64,000 nucleotides of DNA from CF-46 sp963760735 (GTDB lineage: Bacteria; Chloroflexota; Limnocylindria; Limnocylindrales; CSP1-4). Below the pieces are notes generated by a model, which saw nothing but the letters and a program-made list of their open reading frames with translations, was not told where the DNA came from and did not search any database. Positions 53,715 to 62,363 of this stretch are shown here, in pieces; the first letter of the stretch is position 1; the number at the start of each line of letters is the position of its first letter. The position numbers were made by a program, and so were the translations under genes. The stretch covers positions 62,001 through 126,000 of the forward strand of contig CAVXEB010000007.1 in NCBI GenBank assembly GCA_963760735.1, given 5' to 3'.

Positions 53715-55260
53715 CGGCCACGGCCGCGTCCGAACTGTCCTGCGCCGTCGCCGCGTACATCACGGTCTCTTCGGTGGCGTCCGCGCGGGCGATCTCGGCG
53801 CTGATGCGGCCTTCGTGGAGCACGATGATCCGATCCGACATCGCCAGGACCTCTGGCAGGTCGCTGGAGATCAGGATGATCCCGAGCCCCGACGCCGCCA
53901 GCTCGGAGATGATGCGATGGACCTCGACCTTCGCCCCGATATCGATCCCGCGGGTCGGCTCGTCGAGGATGAGGATGCGCGGCTCGGTCGCCAGCCACTT
54001 GGCGAGGACGACCTTCTGCTGATTGCCCCCGGACAGGGCGCTGGCCGGCTGGTCGACCCCGGTCATCCGGACATCCAGTCGTGTCGCGTAGCCGTCACCG
54101 ACGCTCCGCTCCCTCGACTCGCGGACGAACAGCCGCGGGAACAGGCGCGGAAGGATCGGCAGCGTGACGTTGTGGGCGATCGAGAAGTCGAGCACCAGGC
54201 CCTGCTGGTGGCGATCCTCGGGGAGGTAGGCCACACCGGCGGCCATCGCCTCCGACGGGCTCGCGAACGCCACCTCCCGGTCATCGAGCCGCACGACGCC
54301 GGCGTCGCGCCGATCGATGCCGAAGAGCACGCGGGCGACCTCGGTTCGGCCTGCCCCGACGAGACCCGCGAAGCCGACGATCTCGCCGGACCGGACCGAG
54401 AAGCTAACATCCTCGAACACGCCGGCCCGGGTCAGGCCGGACACCTCGAGGAGGACGTCGCCCACGGGACTCTCCACCCTCGGGAACAACGTGACGGCTC
54501 GCCCGACCATGTACCGGATGAGATCCGCGGTCGTGAGCTCCGCCGTCGGAGCAGAGATGACATGCCGACCGTCGCGCAGGACGGTGGCCTGATCGCACAG
54601 CTCGAAGACCTCATCGAGACGGTGGCTGACGAACAGGATCGCGACGCCGCGATCCCGGAGCTGCCGGACGATCGAGAAGAGACGCGCGACCTCGTGCGCC
54701 GAAAGCGACGCGGTCGGCTCGTCGAGGATCAGCACGCTGGTTTCGACCGAGAGGGAACGGGCAATCTCGATCAGCTGCTGGTCCGCCATGGACAGGCCCC
54801 GGACCAGCATCCGCGGGTCCAACGGGACGTCGAGCTCCCGGAACAGCGTCTCGGCGCCGGTCCGCATCGCGCCCCAGTCGACGGTCCCGAGCCGGCCGGG
54901 CGGGACGTGACCGATGAAGACGTTCTCGGCGACGGAGAGGTCCGGGAACAGCTGCGGCTCCTGGTGGACCACGGCGATGCCATTCGCCCGGGCGTCCACC
55001 GGGCTGCGCAGGACGGTCGGGATGCCGGCGAGCGTCAGCGTCCCGGAGTCGGGCTGATGGATCCCGGCCAGGATCTTCGCGAGCGTGCTCTTGCCGGCCC
55101 CGTTCTCGCCGACGAGCGCGCGGATCTGGCCGGCGCGGAGCTCCAGGCTGACGTCCGTCAGCGCCTGCGTCGCCCCGAACTGCTTCGAGATGTCGGCCAT
55201 CGCGACGGCCGGAGGCGGAGCGGCCGTCAGCGGTGCCGTCGCGGGCACCGGCATCACCAT
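53707..55260 (-). CDS. rhaT: Rhamnose ABC transporter duplicated ATPase
   Basis: A 517-residue double ATPase of the RbsA type. The first half has Walker A GENGAGKST, 'VVHQEPQLFPDLSVAENVFI', signature LSMADQQLIEIARSL and Walker B VLILDEPTAS. The second half has a degenerate Walker A GLVGAGRTE, signature LSGGNQQKVVLAKWL and Walker B ILILDEPTRG. The degenerate second site is normal for this family. The ATG at 55260 overlaps the regulator's stop by 7 bp, so regulator, ATPase and permeases form one operon. Confidence 0.88.
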   Translation of the reverse strand: MVMPVPATAPLTAAPPPAVAMADISKQFGATQALTDVSLELRAGQIRALVGENGAGKSTLAKILAGIHQPDSGTLTLAGIPTVLRSPVDARANGIAVVHQEPQLFPDLSVAENVFIGHVPPGRLGTVDWGAMRTGAETLFRELDVPLDPRMLVRGLSMADQQLIEIARSLSVETSVLILDEPTASLSAHEVARLFSIVRQLRDRGVAILFVSHRLDEVFELCDQATVLRDGRHVISAPTAELTTADLIRYMVGRAVTLFPRVESPVGDVLLEVSGLTRAGVFEDVSFSVRSGEIVGFAGLVGAGRTEVARVLFGIDRRDAGVVRLDDREVAFASPSEAMAAGVAYLPEDRHQQGLVLDFSIAHNVTLPILPRLFPRLFVRESRERSVGDGYATRLDVRMTGVDQPASALSGGNQQKVVLAKWLATEPRILILDEPTRGIDIGAKVEVHRIISELAASGLGIILISSDLPEVLAMSDRIIVLHEGRISAEIARADATEETVMYAATAQDSSDAAVADG

Positions 55261-56123
55261 GGAGTGGGTCCGCCGGCCCGGAGCCGCTCCGCATCCGCTC
55301 TGCCGGGGCGTGGCTCGATCGGCTCGACCTGCCGGACGTCGACGCCCGAGCGCCGCAGCTCGGCGACCATCGCGGCAGAGGCCTCGATGTCGGTGACCAC
55401 CGAGGTGAGATCGGGCGTCCGGCAGAACGTCGCGAAGGCCGTTCGGCCCCACTTGGTGTGGTCGACGAGGCCGACGACCTCGGATGCGCCTTCGACCATG
55501 AGGCGCTTGATCTGCGCCTCCTCCTCGGTCGCGTCACTGAGCCCCGCGTCGATCGCGAACCCGGCCGCACCCATGAACGCCTTCTGGACGTTGACCTTCT
55601 CGAACAGACCGGCGCCGAGCGGGCCGACGAGGCTGAGCGCCTCCCACCGGACGAAGCCGGCCGGCATCGCGACGGTGATGCCGGGATGACCGGCGAGCTC
55701 CGACGCGATCCGGAGTCCGTTCGTGATCACGGTCAGGTGCAGCCAGCTGCCGCGGGCCTTGAGATGGCGGGCGAGCGCGAGGGCCGTCGTGCTGGCGTCC
55801 AGCGCGATGCTCTCACCGTCGACGACCATCGCTGCGCCTTCACGCCCGATCGCGTCCTTCTCGGCTCGCTGGATCCGCTCGCGCACGTCGAACGCGCGCT
55901 CGGCGCCCCGTCCGACCGCCACGGCCCCGCCATGCGTCCGAACCAGCCGTCGCTGCTGCTCGAGCGTGGCGAGATCCTTGCGGATCGTCACGTGCGACAC
56001 GGCGAACCTGGCGGCGAGGTCCGCGACACGGGCACGGCCGTGCTCCTCGACGATTCGGGCGATGTATTCCTGGCGCTCTTCGGCGAAGACCTCGCCGGGC
56101 CGGGGGTCGCTCGTCACAGGCAT
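55254..56123 (-). CDS. rhaR: DeoR-family repressor of the rhamnose genes
   Basis: A 289-residue DeoR/GlpR-type regulator. The HTH is 'ERQEYIARIVEEHGRARVAD' through FAVSHVTIRKDLATLEQQ, and the RTHGGAV hinge follows. The sensor domain has ALDASTTALALARHL and VGLVDHTKWGRTAFATFC, the phosphosugar-isomerase-like fold that senses a sugar phosphate. It is first in the importer operon and divergent from rhaI. GAAA repeats spaced about 10 bp in the shared region are probable binding sites. The rhamnose assignment comes from context. Confidence 0.85.
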   Translation of the reverse strand: MPVTSDPRPGEVFAEERQEYIARIVEEHGRARVADLAARFAVSHVTIRKDLATLEQQRRLVRTHGGAVAVGRGAERAFDVRERIQRAEKDAIGREGAAMVVDGESIALDASTTALALARHLKARGSWLHLTVITNGLRIASELAGHPGITVAMPAGFVRWEALSLVGPLGAGLFEKVNVQKAFMGAAGFAIDAGLSDATEEEAQIKRLMVEGASEVVGLVDHTKWGRTAFATFCRTPDLTSVVTDIEASAAMVAELRRSGVDVRQVEPIEPRPGRADAERLRAGGPTPW

Positions 56124-56164
56124 CCCTGGTTGCGTGGATGTCGCAGGTTGGGTTGCGGAGCGTG

Positions 56165-56193
56165 ACCGTACGGAAACGAAATCGAAAAGTCAA
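56165..56193 (-). promoter_or_regulatory. Promoter of the DeoR/importer operon
   Basis: On the minus strand, TTGACT (56193-56188), a 17-bp spacer and TACGGT (56170-56165). Transcription would begin about 35 nt before the regulator's ATG. The spacer carries three TTTC (GAAA) copies. Confidence 0.65.
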
Positions 56194-56217
56194 CAAGGTA
56201 ATTGAAATCAATCGAAA
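56173..56217. promoter_or_regulatory. Phased GAAA repeats, candidate DeoR operator
   Basis: GAAA begins at 56173, 56178, 56184, 56204 and 56214. Four copies lie 10-11 or 20 bp apart, on one helix face. DeoR-family repressors often bind such TTTC/GAAA direct repeats. They cover the leftward promoter and the -35 region of the rightward one. Confidence 0.6.
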
Positions 56218-56230
56218 CCTGTGGCAGGCT
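56202..56230 (+). promoter_or_regulatory. Candidate promoter of rhaI operon
   Basis: TTGAAA (56202-56207), a 17-bp spacer, then CAGGCT (56225-56230). The leader to the rhaI GTG would be about 210 nt, long for this genome; I see no recognisable riboswitch in it. Confidence 0.4.
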
Positions 56231-56448
56231 AGGCGTCGCGCCCGGATCGCTCCTCCGATCGCCGCCAACGGACGGCTCCCAGCCGCGGTCCAGGGCACGA
56301 CCAGGCCGGCTGCGCCCGGGTGCCGTCTCCTCCGCATCCCGGGCGCGGCAGCCGGTCCGGTCGGGGACATCGGGCCGTGTCAACCCACTACGATCAGGCT
56401 CGCCGAGACGGCCCAACGGGCACGGCCGGTGAGGCGACGGAGGCAGAC

Positions 56449-57615
56449 GTGACCAGTGACCCAGCCGTCGTCGCGACCCTCCGGTCGCAGCGGATCGAGC
56501 TGCCCTCATGGGCGTTCGGCAACTCCGGGACCCGGTTCAAGGTCTTCGCCCAGAAGGGCGTCCCGCGCGACCCCTACGAGAAGGTCGCCGATGCGGCCCA
56601 GGTCAACGCGTTCACCGGCGTCGCGCCGACCGTCGCCCTCCACATTCCGTGGGACAAGGTCGACGACTACGCCCACCTCGCCCGCCACGCCGCGGACTGC
56701 GGCGTCGCCCTCGGGACGATCAACTCGAACACGTTCCAGGACGACGACTACATGCTCGGGAGCGTCTGCCACCCAGATCCGCGGGTCCGGCGGAAGGCAG
56801 TCGACCACCTCCTCGAGTGCATCGACATCATGGACGCGACCGGCTCCCGCGATCTCAAGCTGTGGTTCGCCGACGGCACCAACTATCCTGGCCAGGACGA
56901 CATCCGCGGCCGCCAGGACCGTCTCGCCGAGTCGCTCGCTCTCGTCTACGCCCGGCTCGGCGCCGAGCAGCGGATCGTCCTCGAGTACAAGCTGTTCGAG
57001 CCGTCGTTCTACACGACGGACGTCCCGGACTGGGGCACCGCGCTGATCCACTGCCTGGCACTCGGCGAGAAGGCGAAAGTCGTCGTCGACACGGGCCACC
57101 ACGCGCCGGGCACGAACATCGAGTTCATCGTGGCGTCCCTGCTCCGCCTCGATCGTCTCGGCGCCTTCGACTTCAACTCGCGCTTCTACGCGGATGACGA
57201 CCTGATGGTCGGCGCCGCCGATCCGTTCCAACTGTTCCGGATCATGGTCGAGGTCGTCGGCGCGGGCGGCCTGGACCCGGCGGTCGGGGTGGCGTTCATG
57301 CTCGACCAGTGCCACAACATCGAGCCGAAGATCCCGGGCCAGATCCGGTCGGTGATGAACGTCCAGGAAGCGACGGCGAAGGCCCTGCTCGTCGACCGCG
57401 ACGCGCTCACGGACGCACAGCGGAGCGGCGACGTCCTCGGCGCGCACGCGGTCGTGATGGACGCGTTCAACACCGACGTCCGGCCCCTCCTCGCCGAGGT
57501 CCGCGAGGGGCTGGAGCTGGATCCGGACCCGATGGTCGCCTACGCCCGCTCCGGATACGCCGAGCGGATCGCCGCGGAGCGCATCGGCGGCCAGCAGGCG
57601 GGCTGGGGCGCATGA
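56449..57615 (+). CDS. rhaI: L-rhamnose isomerase, RhaI type
   Basis: A 388-residue metal-dependent TIM-barrel isomerase converting L-rhamnose to L-rhamnulose. It matches the RhaI type rather than E. coli RhaA. The metal and substrate residues are in LEYKLFEPSFYTTDV (Glu), VVDTGHHAPGTNIEF (Asp, His) and FDFNSRFYADDDLMVG (Asp). The GTG at 56449 has GGAGG 6 nt upstream. The stop overlaps the next start as ATGA. First gene of the rightward catabolic operon. Confidence 0.92.
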   Translation: MTSDPAVVATLRSQRIELPSWAFGNSGTRFKVFAQKGVPRDPYEKVADAAQVNAFTGVAPTVALHIPWDKVDDYAHLARHAADCGVALGTINSNTFQDDDYMLGSVCHPDPRVRRKAVDHLLECIDIMDATGSRDLKLWFADGTNYPGQDDIRGRQDRLAESLALVYARLGAEQRIVLEYKLFEPSFYTTDVPDWGTALIHCLALGEKAKVVVDTGHHAPGTNIEFIVASLLRLDRLGAFDFNSRFYADDDLMVGAADPFQLFRIMVEVVGAGGLDPAVGVAFMLDQCHNIEPKIPGQIRSVMNVQEATAKALLVDRDALTDAQRSGDVLGAHAVVMDAFNTDVRPLLAEVREGLELDPDPMVAYARSGYAERIAAERIGGQQAGWGA

Positions 57616-59672
57616 GCCTGAAGCCGACGAGCATCGACGCCCGGCGCGTCGTCGACGCGCTGGTCGAGCGATCGAACCGCCTCGGCTCGGATCCGCGCAA
57701 CACGAACTTCGCCGGCGGCAACACCTCGGCCAAGGGCTGGGCGGTCGACCCGGTCACCAGCGAGCCCGTGGAGCTCCTCTGGGTCAAGGGCTCCGGCGGC
57801 GACCTCGGGACGCTGACCGAGGCAGGTCTCGCGGTCCTCCGGCTCGACCGGCTCCGCGCGCTCCAGCAAACCTATCCGGGAGTCGAGCGCGAGGACGAGA
57901 TGGTCGGCGCGTTCGACTTCTGCCTTCACGGCCGGGGCGGCGCGGCTCCGTCGATCGACACCGCGATGCACGGCCTGCTCGACGCGGACCACGTCGACCA
58001 CCTCCACCCGGACTCCGGCATCGCGCTTGCGACGGCGGCCGACGGGCCCGAGCTCACCCGGCGCTGCTTCGGCGACCGGGTCGCCTGGGTCGACTGGCGA
58101 CGACCCGGCTTCCAGCTGGCGCTCGACATCGCGGAGATCCGGCGGAGCCGGCCGGAGGCGATCGGGGCGATCCTCGGCGGACACGGGATCACGGCCTGGG
58201 GCGCCAGCTCGGCGGAGTGCGAGAGCCGGTCCCTCGACATGATCCGGACCGCCGAGGCGTTCATCGTCGAGCACGGACGGACGGACCCGTTCGGACCCGT
58301 GCTCGCCGGGTTCGGGGCCTTGCCGCCGGACGCGCGGCGGCGCCGCGCCGCGGCCCTCTTCCCGTTGATCCGCGGCCTCGCATCGACCGACCGGCCGCAG
58401 GTCGGCCACTTCGACGACAGTGACGTCGTCCTCGACTTCCTCTCCCGGTCCGAGCATCCGCGGCTCGCCGCGCTCGGCACGTCGTGCCCGGATCACTTCC
58501 TCCGGACGAAGGTGCGGCCGCTCGTCCTCGACCAGCCGCCGACCGCCGACCTCGACGCCGCCAACGCCCGCCTCCGGGAGCTGCACGAGGCCTACCGCAC
58601 CGACTACCGCCGCTACTACGAGCAGTTCGCGACCGCGGACAGCCCGCCGATCCGCGGCGCCGACCCGGCGATCGTTCTCGTGCCCGGTGTCGGGATGTTC
58701 TCGTTCGGCGCCGACGCGCAGACCGCCCGGGTTGCCGGCGAGTTCTTCGTCAACGCCATCCACGTGATGGCCGGAGCCGAGTCGCTCTCGACGTACGCCC
58801 CGATCCCGGAGTCCGAGAAGTTCCGGATCGAGTACTGGGCGCTCGAGGAGGCGAAGCTCGCCCGGCTGCCGAAGCCGCGACCGCTCGCGACGAAGGTCGC
58901 CTTCGTCACCGGCGCGGGATCCGGGATCGGCAAGGCAATCGCTCACCGGCTCGCGGCCGAGGGCGCCTGCGTGGTCGTCGCCGACATCGACGGTGCCAGC
59001 GCGGACGCCGTTGCCGACGAGCTGGGCGGCCCGGACCGCGCGATCAGCGTCGTCGCCGATGTGACCGATGAGGCCCAGGTCGTCGCGGCGTTCGAGCGGG
59101 CGACGCTCGCGTACGGCGGGATCGACATCGTCGTGAACAACGCCGGCCTGTCCATCTCGAAGCCGCTGCTCGAGACGACCGCCCGTGACTGGGACCTCCA
59201 GCACGACGTGATGGCCCGCGGCTCGTTCCTCGTCTCGCGCGAGGCGGCCCGGATCCTCATCAAGCAGGGCACGGGCGGAGACCTCGTCTACATCGTGAGC
59301 AAGAACGCCCTGTTCGCGGGCCCGAACAACGTCGCCTACGGCTCGGCCAAGGCCGACCAGGCCCACCAGGTCCGGCTGCTCGCCGCGGAGCTCGGGCAGT
59401 ACGGGATCCGGGTCAACGGGGTGAATCCCGACGGCGTCGTCCGCGGTTCGGGGATCTTCGCCAAGGGCTGGGGCGCGGACCGCGCCCGGACCTACGGCAT
59501 CCCGGAGGACAAGCTTGGCGAGTTCTACGCCCAGCGGACGCTCCTCAAACGGGAGGTCCTCCCGGAGCACGTCGCCGCGGCGGTGTTCGCCCTGACCGGC
59601 GGCGACCTGAGCCAGACGACGGGCCTCCACATCCCGGTCGACGCGGGAGTCGCGGCCGCGTTCCTGCGGTGA
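57612..59672 (+). CDS. rhaEW: Fused rhamnulose-1-phosphate aldolase / lactaldehyde dehydrogenase
   Basis: A 686-residue two-domain enzyme. Residues 1-425 form a class II aldolase, with GGNTSAKG, the zinc histidines in DHVDHLHPDSG and GGHGITAWG; it splits L-rhamnulose 1-phosphate into DHAP and L-lactaldehyde. Residues 430-686 form a short-chain dehydrogenase, with cofactor loop VTGAGSGIGKAIA and catalytic Ser/Tyr/Lys in YIVSKNALF and YGSAKADQ; it oxidises lactaldehyde to L-lactate. The same fusion is known in other rhamnose pathways. The start overlaps rhaI and the stop overlaps rhaB. Confidence 0.92.
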   Translation: MSLKPTSIDARRVVDALVERSNRLGSDPRNTNFAGGNTSAKGWAVDPVTSEPVELLWVKGSGGDLGTLTEAGLAVLRLDRLRALQQTYPGVEREDEMVGAFDFCLHGRGGAAPSIDTAMHGLLDADHVDHLHPDSGIALATAADGPELTRRCFGDRVAWVDWRRPGFQLALDIAEIRRSRPEAIGAILGGHGITAWGASSAECESRSLDMIRTAEAFIVEHGRTDPFGPVLAGFGALPPDARRRRAAALFPLIRGLASTDRPQVGHFDDSDVVLDFLSRSEHPRLAALGTSCPDHFLRTKVRPLVLDQPPTADLDAANARLRELHEAYRTDYRRYYEQFATADSPPIRGADPAIVLVPGVGMFSFGADAQTARVAGEFFVNAIHVMAGAESLSTYAPIPESEKFRIEYWALEEAKLARLPKPRPLATKVAFVTGAGSGIGKAIAHRLAAEGACVVVADIDGASADAVADELGGPDRAISVVADVTDEAQVVAAFERATLAYGGIDIVVNNAGLSISKPLLETTARDWDLQHDVMARGSFLVSREAARILIKQGTGGDLVYIVSKNALFAGPNNVAYGSAKADQAHQVRLLAAELGQYGIRVNGVNPDGVVRGSGIFAKGWGADRARTYGIPEDKLGEFYAQRTLLKREVLPEHVAAAVFALTGGDLSQTTGLHIPVDAGVAAAFLR

Positions 59673-61129
59673 GCGACCGGCCGCGACCCGCCGGGGCGGT
59701 CGTCGCGGTCGACCTCGGCGCGTCGTCCGGTCGAGTCGTCCTGGGACGCGTCGGTCCCGGCGTCCTCGAGCTGACCGAGGTCCACCGCTTCGCGAACGAT
59801 CCGGTCCGGCTGCCGGACGGCCTCCATTGGGACGCCGAGGGGCTCCACCGGGCCATCCTCGAGGGGCTGCGCCTGGCCGCCGGGCAGGCGCCGGACATCT
59901 TCGGCGTCGGGATCGACACATGGGGCGTCGACTACGGCCTCGTCGACGCGGACGGCCGCCTGGTCGGCCCGCCGTTCCACTATCGCGACGAGCGGACGGC
60001 GCGAGGGATGGCGGCCGTGCACGCCGCGATCCCGCCCGAGGCCCTCTACGCCAGGACCGGCCTGCAGGTGATGCCGTTCAACACGATCTACCAGCTGGCC
60101 GCCGCGCGCGGGACGCCCGAGCTCGAGGCGGCCGCGACGATGCTGCTGATGCCCGACCTGTTCGGCTCATGGCTGTCCGGCGTGCGGGTGACGGAGACCA
60201 CGAACGCGTCGACGACGGGCCTGTTCGACCTGACGCGTGGCGAGTGGATGCCGGACCTCGCGGCGGAGCTGGGGATCCCGCCACGGATCCTCGCGCCGTT
60301 GCGGACGCCGGGCGAGCGGCTCGGCCCGCTCCTGCCGGAGGTCCGGACGGCGACGGGCCTCGGGCCTGCCGTGGAGCTGACCCTCGTCGGCTCGCACGAC
60401 ACCGCCTCGGCGGTCGTCGCCGTCCCGATCGAGGCCGGGGACGCGGCGTGGATCTCGTGCGGGACCTGGGGCCTCGTCGGGATCGAGCTGGACGCCCCGG
60501 TCCGGTCAGAGGCGAGCCGCGAGGCGAACTTCACGAACGAGGGCGGCGTCGACAGCCGCGTCCGGTACCTGCGGAACGTCACCGGCCTGTGGCTCCTCCA
60601 GGAGTCGATCCGGACATGGGAGCAGGATGGGTCGATCGTCGACCTTGAGCCGTTGTTGGCCGAAGCGGCCACGCTCCCAGCCGGCGGCCCCCGAATCGAC
60701 CCGAACGACCCGGCGTTCTATCCGCCCGGCGACATGCCCACCCGGATCATCACCGCGTCCAACCGGCTGGACGGGCGCGAGCCGGCTGGACGCCCGGCGG
60801 TCGTCCGCTGCATCCTTGACAGCCTCGCCGCCGCGTTCGCCGACAGCGTGGCGAAGGCGGCCCGCCTGACGGGTCGTCGAGTCGGGGTCGTCCACGTCGT
60901 CGGTGGAGGGAGCCGGAACGCGTTGCTCTGCCAGCTGATCGCCGATGCCTCCGGCCTTCCGGTCGTGGCCGGCCCTGTCGAGGCGACCGCGATCGGGAAC
61001 ATCCTCGTCCAGGCCCGGGCCCACGGACTGCTCGACGGCGATCTCGGCGCACTTCGCGCGCTCGTCCGGGCCACCCAGCCGCTCCGCCGGTATGAGCCCC
61101 GCCGCCGCCCCATCGCACCGGTAGGCTAG
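59669..61129 (+). CDS. rhaB: Rhamnulokinase
   Basis: A 486-residue FGGY-family sugar kinase phosphorylating L-rhamnulose at O1. The phosphate loop is AVDLGASSGRVVLG, with GIDTWGVDYGLVD, the substrate region 'VGSHDTASAVVAVP', 'WISCGTWGLVGIEL' and the adenosine site HVVGGGSRNALLCQL. Length matches RhaB. GTG start overlaps the aldolase stop (GTGA). The end of the gene contains the -10 box of the following oxidase gene. Confidence 0.92.
   Translation: MSDRPRPAGAVVAVDLGASSGRVVLGRVGPGVLELTEVHRFANDPVRLPDGLHWDAEGLHRAILEGLRLAAGQAPDIFGVGIDTWGVDYGLVDADGRLVGPPFHYRDERTARGMAAVHAAIPPEALYARTGLQVMPFNTIYQLAAARGTPELEAAATMLLMPDLFGSWLSGVRVTETTNASTTGLFDLTRGEWMPDLAAELGIPPRILAPLRTPGERLGPLLPEVRTATGLGPAVELTLVGSHDTASAVVAVPIEAGDAAWISCGTWGLVGIELDAPVRSEASREANFTNEGGVDSRVRYLRNVTGLWLLQESIRTWEQDGSIVDLEPLLAEAATLPAGGPRIDPNDPAFYPPGDMPTRIITASNRLDGREPAGRPAVVRCILDSLAAAFADSVAKAARLTGRRVGVVHVVGGGSRNALLCQLIADASGLPVVAGPVEATAIGNILVQARAHGLLDGDLGALRALVRATQPLRRYEPRRRPIAPVG
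61122..61127 (+). promoter_or_regulatory. -10 box of the 2-hydroxyacid oxidase, leaderless type
   Basis: TAGGCT, exactly 6 nt before the ATG at 61134, inside the last codons of rhaB. The oxidase may therefore have its own promoter as well as read-through from the operon. Confidence 0.5.
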
Positions 61130-61133
61130 CGAC

Positions 61134-62351
61134 ATGCCCCGTCGCCGCGTTCCGCGCCCGTCCGAGCTGCGTCCGTATCTGCGGACGGGTCCCGTCCGCC
61201 TGTGGCCGATCGAGCGGCGGCTGGCCGCGGCGGCGACCATCTGGGACCTGCGCTCGGTCGCCCGCAGACACGTCCCTCGGGCCGTGTTCGACTACACCGA
61301 CGGCGCGGCCGAGACCGAGACGAGCCTGCAGCGGTCCCGCGACGCATTCAAGCGTGTCGAGTTCGTCCCCCGCGTCCTCCGCGACGTGTCCACCGTCGAC
61401 CTCTCGACCACAATCCTCGGGCGCCCATCGACGATGCCGCTCGTCTTCGCACCCACCGGGTTCACCCGGCTGATGCACGCGGAGGGCGAGCCGTCGGTGG
61501 GGCGCGTCGCCGCCCGGATGGGCCTCCCGTACGCCCTCTCCACGCTCGGGACGACCTCACCCGAGGACCTGTCAGCGGCCCTTCCCGGCGCCGACCTGTG
61601 GTTCCAGCTGTACATCTGGAACGACCGGGACGCCGTGCTCGGGCTCGTGCGGCGGGCGCGGGCGGCCGGCTTCCGAGTGCTGGTCCTGACCGTCGACACG
61701 CCGGTCGCAGGCGCGCGGCTGCGGGACGTCCACAACGGGTTCACGATCCCGCCGACGCTCTCGGTCCGGACGCTGATCGACATCGGGCTCCACCCGGGCT
61801 GGTGGTTCGACAAGCTGACCACCGAGCCGCTCCAGTTCGCCGTGTTCACCGAGACCGGCGGCACCGTCGCCGACCTGATCAACCGGGTGTTCGACCCCAC
61901 GATCACGATTGCCGACCTCTCCTGGATGCGTGAGGAGTGGGACGGGCCGATCGTCATCAAGGGGATCCAGACCCCCGAAGACGCCTCCGCGGTCGTCGAT
62001 GCGGGCGCGGACGGGATCATCGTCTCGAACCACGGCGGCCGCCAGCTCGACCGGGCGTCGACGCCCCTCGAGCAGCTCGCGCCGATACGTGGCGCCATCG
62101 GCCGACGCGCGGAGGTGTACCTCGACGGCGGGGTCCTCTCCGGATCCGACGTGATTGCGGCCGTGGCACTCGGCGCCGACGCGGTGCTGGTGGGGCGCGC
62201 CTACCTGTACGGGCTCATGGCCGGTGGTGAGCGGGGGGTTGCCCGGGCTGGGGAGATCCTCCGGAAGGAGGCCGTCCGGACGATGCAGCTGCTCGGCGTG
62301 TCCCGCCTGGCCGACCTGGACGGGTCGAGCGCCCGGCTGCGCGACCGCTGA
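61134..62351 (+). CDS. FMN-dependent L-2-hydroxyacid oxidase/dehydrogenase (L-lactate type)
   Basis: A 405-residue FMN TIM-barrel enzyme of the LldD / glycolate-oxidase family. FDYTDGAAETETSLQ, FAPTGFTRLMHAEGE, FQLYIWNDRD, IVIKGIQTPEDA and the catalytic His in VSNHGGRQLDRA are all present. Its position 4 nt after rhaB suggests it turns the L-lactate from rhamnose into pyruvate. Lactate 2-monooxygenase or another 2-hydroxyacid specificity cannot be excluded. Full length, with no insertion for a membrane anchor. Confidence 0.86.
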   Translation: MPRRRVPRPSELRPYLRTGPVRLWPIERRLAAAATIWDLRSVARRHVPRAVFDYTDGAAETETSLQRSRDAFKRVEFVPRVLRDVSTVDLSTTILGRPSTMPLVFAPTGFTRLMHAEGEPSVGRVAARMGLPYALSTLGTTSPEDLSAALPGADLWFQLYIWNDRDAVLGLVRRARAAGFRVLVLTVDTPVAGARLRDVHNGFTIPPTLSVRTLIDIGLHPGWWFDKLTTEPLQFAVFTETGGTVADLINRVFDPTITIADLSWMREEWDGPIVIKGIQTPEDASAVVDAGADGIIVSNHGGRQLDRASTPLEQLAPIRGAIGRRAEVYLDGGVLSGSDVIAAVALGADAVLVGRAYLYGLMAGGERGVARAGEILRKEAVRTMQLLGVSRLADLDGSSARLRDR

Positions 62352-62363
62352 CCGGCTCGCGCG

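Noticed and set aside
57540..59921. A 793-codon minus-strand frame over the aldolase-dehydrogenase gene
   Set aside because: Shadow frame with no domain signal; the rhamnose enzyme on the plus strand is unambiguous.
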